Shown one piece after another: positions 59,076 to 64,000 of a stretch of DNA of 64,000 bases. The stretch is taken from NCBI RefSeq assembly GCF_000718135.1, contig NZ_JOEM01000007.1, forward strand, positions 62,001-126,000, given 5' to 3'. The notes under the pieces were generated by a model that made no database searches, was not told where the DNA came from, and saw nothing but the letters and a program-made list of their open reading frames with translations. A program made the translations under genes and the position numbers. The stretch is from Streptomyces cyaneofuscatus (GTDB lineage Bacteria; Actinomycetota; Actinomycetes; Streptomycetales; Streptomycetaceae). The number at the start of each line of letters is the position of its first letter. The first letter of the stretch is position 1.

Positions 59076-59747
59076 CTATCGTCCCTCCTGGCCGGTGCCA
59101 CCGAGGGCGACGACGCGCTTCGCCTCCTCGATCGCGAAGGTGAACCCGGCGTCCGGGTCGCGCAGCAGCCGTTGCGTGGCGAGCGCGTGGACGCGGACGC
59201 GTGGGTCGGGAGAGGTCGTCGCGGCGAGCAGTACAGCCTCCATCGTCTCCCCCAGCGCGACCAGTGCCCGGCTCAGGCTCAGCTGTGTCTCGCGTTCACC
59301 GCGCCCGAGCTGCGTCGTCAGCACGGTGGCCAACGCGGCTTCCTCGCCCTCCGGTACGAGCACGGCCGCGGCCCGCCAGGCGCTCCGGGCCACCTCGTCG
59401 TCGGCGTCGGTCAGCAGCGACCGGGTGACCGCCGGCCACGCCCGCCGGTCCCCGACCTTCGACAGCGTGTGCAGGGCCTGGCTCCGTGCCTGGGCACGCT
59501 CCGAGCGGAGTTCGCGGAGCAGCGCCGGGAGCGTCAGGTGGACCGGGTGGCGGGTGAGCGCCCAGGTCAGCATGTCGCGTACGAAGAACTCGGCCTCGAC
59601 CGCACAGCGCCCCACGAGCCGGTCGACGTAGCGCGGGTCGGGCGCCGCCCCGATCGCCAGGGCGGCTCGCAGCCGTACGGACGCACGGTCGTCCTCCAGT
59701 GCCCTGAGCGCCCGTGCCGCATCTGTGTCCTGTCCCGTGACCGTCAT
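59076..59747 (-). CDS. HEAT-repeat protein
   Basis: A 223-residue all-helical protein built of HEAT-like repeats: ALRALEDDRASVRLRAALAIGAAPDPRYVDRLVGRC, FVRDMLTWALTRH, RAQARSQALHTLSKVGDRRAWPAVTRSLL, DDEVARSAWRAAAVLV, DPRVRVHALATQRLLRDPD. The ATG at 59747 has GGAGGTGG upstream. It is the first gene of a two-gene operon with the MerR-HEAT regulator. It may act as its partner or antagonist. Function unknown. Confidence 0.82.
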   Translation of the reverse strand: MTVTGQDTDAARALRALEDDRASVRLRAALAIGAAPDPRYVDRLVGRCAVEAEFFVRDMLTWALTRHPVHLTLPALLRELRSERAQARSQALHTLSKVGDRRAWPAVTRSLLTDADDEVARSAWRAAAVLVPEGEEAALATVLTTQLGRGERETQLSLSRALVALGETMEAVLLAATTSPDPRVRVHALATQRLLRDPDAGFTFAIEEAKRVVALGGTGQEGR

Positions 59748-59769
59748 CGAGACCACCTCCTCTCCCCGG

Positions 59770-59800
59770 AGTGAAGAGCCTGTCACGGTGTCAAGGTCAA
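59770..59800 (-). promoter_or_regulatory. MerR-type promoter with 19-bp spacer
   Basis: On the minus strand TTGACC (59800-59795) and TTCACT (59775-59770) are separated by exactly 19 bp. That is the over-long spacing typical of MerR-activated promoters. The spacer holds an imperfect dyad, CTTGACACCGTGACAG. It faces the HEAT/MerR operon, so autoregulation is likely. Confidence 0.65.
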
Positions 59801-59827
59801 GCCGGAGCGGACATCGGGCACCCGGCG

Positions 59828-59856
59828 GTGACATTTAGGTAAGCCTCACCTAATAT
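59828..59856 (+). promoter_or_regulatory. Iron box (DmdR/IdeR site) over promoter of HtaA gene
   Basis: TTAGGTAAGCCTCACCTAA (59835-59853) matches the 19-bp actinobacterial iron box with only two central departures from perfect symmetry. It lies between GTGACA (59828-59833) and TAATAT (59851-59856), a 17-bp-spaced promoter. Binding of the iron-loaded repressor would block transcription, so the downstream HtaA gene should be induced by iron starvation. Confidence 0.88.
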
Positions 59857-59969
59857 GACGATTGTCGTCTTCGGGTCCCCACGCGAGAAGCCGGTATCCC
59901 CCCTTCTTTGTCATTCGCCCAGGCACGGCTGCCCCCAACCGCTGTGCCGTGCCCTCCCCCGAAGGAGAC

Positions 59970-61907
59970 ATGCAGCGCATGTCCATGCCCCGCCGCGGCC
60001 ACCTCGCCGCTCTCGCCGCACTCACCGTCGTCTCCCTGGGCACCGGTGTCCTCGCCGTTCCCGCCGCCGCTGCCGCTCCGGGCGCCGTCGTCGCAGCCCA
60101 GGCCGCGCAGGCCGGGACCACGTCGGCGGCCGCCCCGATCCTGGTGTCCGGTGGGTCCTCCTGGGGCCTCAAGAAGTCCTGGTTCGGTTACGTCACGCGC
60201 TTCGGCGGCTCGGTGACGGTGGCCGACGGCGCCGGCAAGGACGCCGCCGGGGTGATCGGTTATCCCGTCAAGCACGGTGCGGTGGACCCCGCCAAGCGCA
60301 ACGCCGATGTCCACTTCGGCGGCTCGGTCACCTACGCGGTGCCCGTCCACGACATCAACGCCATCACCCTCGCCAACCCCCGGATCGTCCTCAAGAACGG
60401 CGTGGGGTCGCTCTTCGTGGACGTGACGACCGACCTGACCGAAGGTCAGGACCCGGTCACCACGGCCGGAGTGGAGCTCGCCGAGCTGAAGGCGTCGGCC
60501 GGCGCCCTGAACGGGGCCGCGCTCGACTGGACCGGGATCACGTCGAAGCTCACCGCCAAGGGCGCGGAGATCTTCGCCAACAAGGGCCAGCCCATGTACG
60601 AGCCCGGCTCCGCGCTGGACCCCGTCGCGATCGCCGGCACCACCAGCGTCCCCACCCTGACCGTCAGCCAGGTCACCAAGCTCGGCGCGGAGACCGAGGT
60701 CACGGTCGAGGGCAAGGGCTACCAGCCCGGCCGCGGCGTCTACCTGGCGCAGTCCGTGGCCCTGGACGGCACCACGTACCCCAGCCTCTACGGCAACGCC
60801 GCCTGGATACGCAGTGTCGGCGTCGACGGCACCTTCACCGTGACGGCGAAGCTCACCGAGACGTTCACCTCCGGCACCACCACCGTCGACTGCCGGACCA
60901 CCGCCTGCTTCGTCACCACCTTCAACTCGCACGACCGCACCGACCCGACCTGGATGCCCTCGCGCGCCCAGGACGTGTCCCAGCAGCTCTATTTCGGTGA
61001 CGCCGTCCCGGCCGCCGTCGTGACGCATCAGCCGACCGCCCGTACCGCCCGCTCGGGTGCCGACGCCGTCTTCAGCGCCGACGCGACCGGCTACGACTCG
61101 GTCCGCTGGGAGCGCAGCGCCGACGCCGGCAAGACCTGGAGCACCGTCTCCGGCGCCACTTCCACCAAGCTGACGGTCAAGGCGAGCGCCGCGGTGAACA
61201 AGCACCGCTACCGCGCCGTGTTCGTCAACGCCTCCGGCGAGACCGCCACCTCGGCCGCCACGCTCACCGTGTCCGCGGTGCCCGCCCGGATCATCTCCTT
61301 CAACGCCTCCCCCGAGCCGATCGGCAAGGGGAGCAAGCTGAAGATCGCCGCCACCCTCCAGACCGCCGGCGCCACGAGCAACGTCTGGAGCCCGCTGGCC
61401 AAGGCGTCCGTCGTCATCGAGTTCCAGGCGAAGGGCGCCAAGACCTGGAGCAAGGCCGCCACCGTCACCACCAGTGCCAAGGGCGCCCTCGCGACCTCGG
61501 TCACCGCCAAGGCGGACGGCACCTGGCGTGCCCGCTACGCCGGGACCGCCGACCGCGCCGCGGCCGTCAGCGGCACCGACTTCGTGGACGTCAAGCTGCG
61601 GACCTCCATCTCCGGCTTCAACGCCTCCCCGGAGCCGGTCCGCAAGGGCCGCACCATCACGGTCAAGGGCACCCTGCGCAGCCTGGACGGCACCTGGAAG
61701 AACACCTCGGGCCAGTCCGTGAACATCCTGTTCCAGGCCAAGGGCTCCAAGAAGTGGAGCAAGCTGGCCACCGTGCGCACGAACGGCAAGGGCGTCTTCA
61801 CCAAGGGCTTCACCGCCGAGAAGGACGGCACCTGGAAGGCCGAGTTCAAGGCCACGGCCGCCCGTCTGGGCACCACGGGACCGGGCGACTACGTCGACGT
61901 CCGCTGA
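59970..61907 (+). CDS. HtaA-domain haem-binding secreted protein
   Basis: A 645-residue exported protein. A Sec signal peptide (LAALAALTVVSLGTGVLAVPAAAAAP) precedes one HtaA (haem-transport-associated) domain at about residues 50-350, recognisable by ILVSGGSSWGLKKSWFGYVTRFGGS and an IVLKNG strand. An Ig-like segment (HQPTARTARSGADAVFSADATGYDSVRWERS) follows. Two ~100-residue beta repeats, each starting FNASPEP and holding EFQAKG/LFQAKG-K-WSK, end the protein. HtaA proteins bind haemin at the cell surface. There is no sortase motif or C-terminal anchor, so it may be released. The iron box predicts induction under iron limitation. No hmuTUV genes are in the window. Confidence 0.9.
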   Translation: MQRMSMPRRGHLAALAALTVVSLGTGVLAVPAAAAAPGAVVAAQAAQAGTTSAAAPILVSGGSSWGLKKSWFGYVTRFGGSVTVADGAGKDAAGVIGYPVKHGAVDPAKRNADVHFGGSVTYAVPVHDINAITLANPRIVLKNGVGSLFVDVTTDLTEGQDPVTTAGVELAELKASAGALNGAALDWTGITSKLTAKGAEIFANKGQPMYEPGSALDPVAIAGTTSVPTLTVSQVTKLGAETEVTVEGKGYQPGRGVYLAQSVALDGTTYPSLYGNAAWIRSVGVDGTFTVTAKLTETFTSGTTTVDCRTTACFVTTFNSHDRTDPTWMPSRAQDVSQQLYFGDAVPAAVVTHQPTARTARSGADAVFSADATGYDSVRWERSADAGKTWSTVSGATSTKLTVKASAAVNKHRYRAVFVNASGETATSAATLTVSAVPARIISFNASPEPIGKGSKLKIAATLQTAGATSNVWSPLAKASVVIEFQAKGAKTWSKAATVTTSAKGALATSVTAKADGTWRARYAGTADRAAAVSGTDFVDVKLRTSISGFNASPEPVRKGRTITVKGTLRSLDGTWKNTSGQSVNILFQAKGSKKWSKLATVRTNGKGVFTKGFTAEKDGTWKAEFKATAARLGTTGPGDYVDVR

Positions 61908-61944
61908 CCCGCACCGGCCCGTACACCCTTCCCGTACGCCCTCC

Positions 61945-61996
61945 CCGGACGGCCGGTCACCGCAGGCAACTCGCCCGCAGGTGACCGGCCGTCCGG
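61945..61996 (+). terminator. Terminator after HtaA gene
   Basis: CCGGACGGCCGGTCACC (61945-61961) pairs perfectly with GGTGACCGGCCGTCCGG (61980-61996), with an 18-base loop. It lies 37 bases after the stop codon and separates the HtaA gene from the carotenoid operon. Confidence 0.85.
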
Positions 61997-62287
61997 CCGT
62001 TCGCCCCGCCCCGCGCCGACGGGCCCGTACGGGAGCCACGAGCCCGCTCCCCCGCCTCCCGCAGGCCACTTCCCGTAGGCCGAACGGGCGGGCCGTCGCC
62101 TCCCGGGGCGCCTCCCCGGGTGTTTCTCCGCCGGGAGCGTGCCGCTGTCGTGATCATCTCTGACCACCGCCTCCTTCCCCTCGCGGCCGACGCGCCCGAT
62201 CAGTCCTGCCTCACCGCATCCGAACGGGGTACGTGTGCGGAAGGAGTGGCGAACGGTTCGCCGCCCACCTGACCGGAAGGACGTGAG
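61997..62287 (+). promoter_or_regulatory. Upstream region of the crt operon
   Basis: About 290 bp without a credible gene. The only relatively AT-rich stretch, TGATCATCTCTGACC, is around 62150. In other Streptomyces the crtEIBV operon is driven by the light-induced sigma factor LitS; I could not assign its promoter here. GGAAGG (62276-62281) is the ribosome-binding site of crtE. Confidence 0.4.
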
Positions 62288-63556
62288 ATGGCCCGCATCC
62301 CGGCCGTGGAGCACTCCTTCGCCGCCTGCCCGCTCCCGCCTTCCCCCGACCCGTCGGCCACGGCGTCCACCGCGGCCGGGGCCGTCGACGCGGACGTGGT
62401 CGGCGCCGTCCTGCGTACCGCGCGGGCGGTGCTCGCGGAACGGGTCGCTCAGGCGTCCGAGATCGACGCCTCGTTCGCCGGGGAGCTGGCCGGGCGGGTC
62501 GCCGACTTCACGCTGGACGGGGGCAAGCGGATGCGCCCCCGCCTCCTGTGGTGGGGGATGCGGGCCTGCGGTGCGGTGGACGTCGGGTCCACGGCGGCCG
62601 CGCTGCGGCTGGGGGTCGCGCTGGAGCTCATCCAGACCTGCGCGCTGATCCACGACGACGTGATGGACCGGTCGCGGCTGCGCCGGGGGAAGCCCGCCGT
62701 GCACATCGGCCTCGCCGCCCGGGCGGGCCTGTCCCCGGACTCGGAGCGGGGCTCCGCGTTCGGCACCTCGGCCGCCGTGCTGGCCGGGGACCTCGCGCTG
62801 GCCTGGGCCGACGACACCGTGGCGGAGACGGCGCTGCCCGCTCCCGTACGACGGCGGATCGGGGCCATCTGGCGCTCCCTGCGGACCGAGATGGTCGCGG
62901 GTCAGTACCTTGACCTGCACGGCCAGGCCACCGGGGGCTCCTCGGCGGCGCGGGCGATACGGACCGCCTGCCTCAAGAGCGCCCTGTACTCCGTCGAGCG
63001 GCCCCTGGCGATCGGGGCCGCCCTGGCCGACGCCGATGAGCACACCACGGCCGCACTGCGTTCGGCCGGCCGGTGCGCCGGGATCGCCTTCCAGCTCCGG
63101 GACGATCTGCTCGGGGTCTTCGGGGACCCGGCGCGGACCGGGAAACCGTCCGGCGACGACATCCGCGAGGGCAAGCCGACCTACCTCCTCGCCGTCGCCC
63201 GGGAACGTGCCGAGGCCGCGGGTGACGAAGGGGCGCTGGCCGTCCTCGGCCACGCCGTGGGCAACGCCGATGTCACCGAGGGGGATCTCGCCGATGTACG
63301 CGGGGTCTTCGAGGCGACCGGCGCGCGCGCCCATGTGGAGCGGAAGGCGGAGCGCCTCCGCGACCACGCCGTACGCCGGCTGGGCGAGGCCGTCGACGTG
63401 GACGCGCACGGCGGCCGACAGCTGCTCGGCCTGCTGCGCACGGTCTCCGGGGACCCGTCCGGGTTCGGCCCGGCCACCCCCGACGACCCGGGCGGGCACC
63501 ACAGCCCGGCAGCAGCAGGGGTTCTGTCCGCGGCCGAAGGAGGACATGTCCGGTGA
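62288..63556 (+). CDS. crtE: Geranylgeranyl diphosphate synthase (polyprenyl synthetase)
   Basis: A 422-residue all-helical isoprenyl diphosphate synthase, making GGPP for carotenoids. Motifs: DGGKRMRPRLLWW, first Asp-rich LIHDDVMDRSRLRRGKP, GTSAAVLAGDLALAWAD, MVAGQYLDL and second Asp-rich FQLRDDLLGVFGD. The start follows GGAAGG. Its stop overlaps the next start (GTGA), and that gene encodes a phytoene-desaturase-like protein. This is the crtE-crtI order of Streptomyces isorenieratene clusters, so the gene symbol rests on both motif and synteny. Confidence 0.92.
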   Translation: MARIPAVEHSFAACPLPPSPDPSATASTAAGAVDADVVGAVLRTARAVLAERVAQASEIDASFAGELAGRVADFTLDGGKRMRPRLLWWGMRACGAVDVGSTAAALRLGVALELIQTCALIHDDVMDRSRLRRGKPAVHIGLAARAGLSPDSERGSAFGTSAAVLAGDLALAWADDTVAETALPAPVRRRIGAIWRSLRTEMVAGQYLDLHGQATGGSSAARAIRTACLKSALYSVERPLAIGAALADADEHTTAALRSAGRCAGIAFQLRDDLLGVFGDPARTGKPSGDDIREGKPTYLLAVARERAEAAGDEGALAVLGHAVGNADVTEGDLADVRGVFEATGARAHVERKAERLRDHAVRRLGEAVDVDAHGGRQLLGLLRTVSGDPSGFGPATPDDPGGHHSPAAAGVLSAAEGGHVR

Positions 63557-64000
63557 TCACGGTCAAGGGGCGCGTCGACCATGTGGTGGTGGTCGGTGCC
63601 GGTCTGGCGGGGCTCTCCGCAACGTTGCACCTCCTCGGCGCGGGCCGCCGGGTCACGGTGGTCGAGCGGGAGTCCGGGCCCGGTGGCCGGGCGGGGCTGC
63701 TGGAGTCGGGCGGTTTCCGCATCGACACCGGTCCGACCGTGCTGACCATGCCGGACCTGGTGGAGGAGGCCTTCGCCGCGGTCGGGGACAAGCTGGCCGA
63801 CCGGCTGGAGCTGATCCCGCTGGACCCCGCCTACCGGGCCAGGTTCGCCGACGGGTCCCAGCTCGACGTGCACACCGACGGGGCCGCGATGGAGGCCGCG
63901 GTCGAGCAGTTCGCGGGGGCCCGGCAGGCGGTCGGCTACCGGCGGCTGAGGGTGTGGCTGGAGCGCCTCTACCGGGTGCAGATGCGCCGTTTCATCGACG
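63553..64000 (+). CDS. crtI: Phytoene desaturase, 3'-truncated by window edge
   Basis: The first 149 codons of a FAD-dependent desaturase running off the window. It starts at the GTG overlapping the crtE stop, with GAAGGAGG upstream. The dinucleotide-binding motif VVVVGAGLAGLSATLHLLGAGRRVTVVE is near residue 11, followed by PGGRAGLLESGGFRIDTGPTVLTMPDL, highly characteristic of CrtI-type phytoene desaturases. It would convert phytoene to lycopene in the carotenoid pathway. The rest of the cluster presumably lies beyond position 64000. Confidence 0.93.
   Translation, partial: MITVKGRVDHVVVVGAGLAGLSATLHLLGAGRRVTVVERESGPGGRAGLLESGGFRIDTGPTVLTMPDLVEEAFAAVGDKLADRLELIPLDPAYRARFADGSQLDVHTDGAAMEAAVEQFAGARQAVGYRRLRVWLERLYRVQMRRFID

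Noticed and set aside
59850..62069. 739-codon minus-strand frame opposite the HtaA gene
   Set aside because: Gly/Asp/Val-rich shadow without domains; the iron box, signal peptide and HtaA domain support the plus strand.

Overview
The window is high-GC actinobacterial chromosome, almost certainly Streptomyces. Evidence: strong third-position GC bias, GTG/TTG starts, ATGA/GTGA stop-start overlaps, an actinobacterial iron box, a blaL-blaA-blaB locus of the type known from S. cacaoi, and the start of a carotenoid crtE-crtI operon. I cannot name the species. No tRNA, rRNA, CRISPR array or insertion sequence was seen.

1-10 kb: housekeeping and accessory genes. These are a truncated aldo/keto reductase, a divergent SDR/TetR pair, a three-gene ABC importer behind a cobalamin riboswitch (so a probable B12 importer), a frameshifted S1-domain gene, a divergent aldo/keto reductase/XRE regulator pair, a secreted protein and an ABM-domain protein.

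10.2-31.5 kb: the main attraction. A single 4052-residue PKS-NRPS megasynthase (FAAL-ACP-KS-AT-KR-ACP-C-A-PCP-C) ends not in a thioesterase but in a domain resembling cyanobacterial acyl-ACP reductase. After a terminator comes a lactazole/thiopeptide-like RiPP set on the same strand: a 63-residue precursor, a LanB-type glutamylation dehydratase, a leader-binding (RRE/ThiF-like) protein, a YcaO cyclodehydratase, and a fusion of the dehydratase elimination domain with a SagB-type azoline dehydrogenase. No pyridine (thiopeptide macrocycle) synthase is present, so the peptide product is probably a linear azole/dehydroamino-acid peptide. A lipo-aminoacyl hybrid RiPP is possible.

31.5-38 kb: beta-lactamase with its LysR and penicillin-interactive regulators, a PPOX-fold protein, a small secreted protein and a HelD-like RNA polymerase recycling ATPase.

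38-49.3 kb: a carbohydrate locus. It holds a SIS isomerase and class II aldolase, converging on a phosphodiesterase-HAD fusion, a 2-hydroxyacid dehydrogenase and an ABC sugar importer whose binding protein is fused in frame to a permease. A DeoR/LacI hybrid regulator and a PL8 (hyaluronate-type) lyase follow. Related TCGAA-containing motifs lie upstream of four of these transcription units.

49.4-58 kb: small accessory genes, a methyltransferase/CDGSH/haem-oxygenase-like trio, and an operon of MfnB-like furan synthase, aldehyde dehydrogenase, Zn alcohol dehydrogenase and methyltransferase, suggesting an uncharacterised furan metabolite.

58-64 kb: a HEAT-repeat/MerR-HEAT pair with a 19-bp-spacer promoter, an iron-box-controlled HtaA haem-binding surface protein, and crtE with the beginning of crtI running off the edge.
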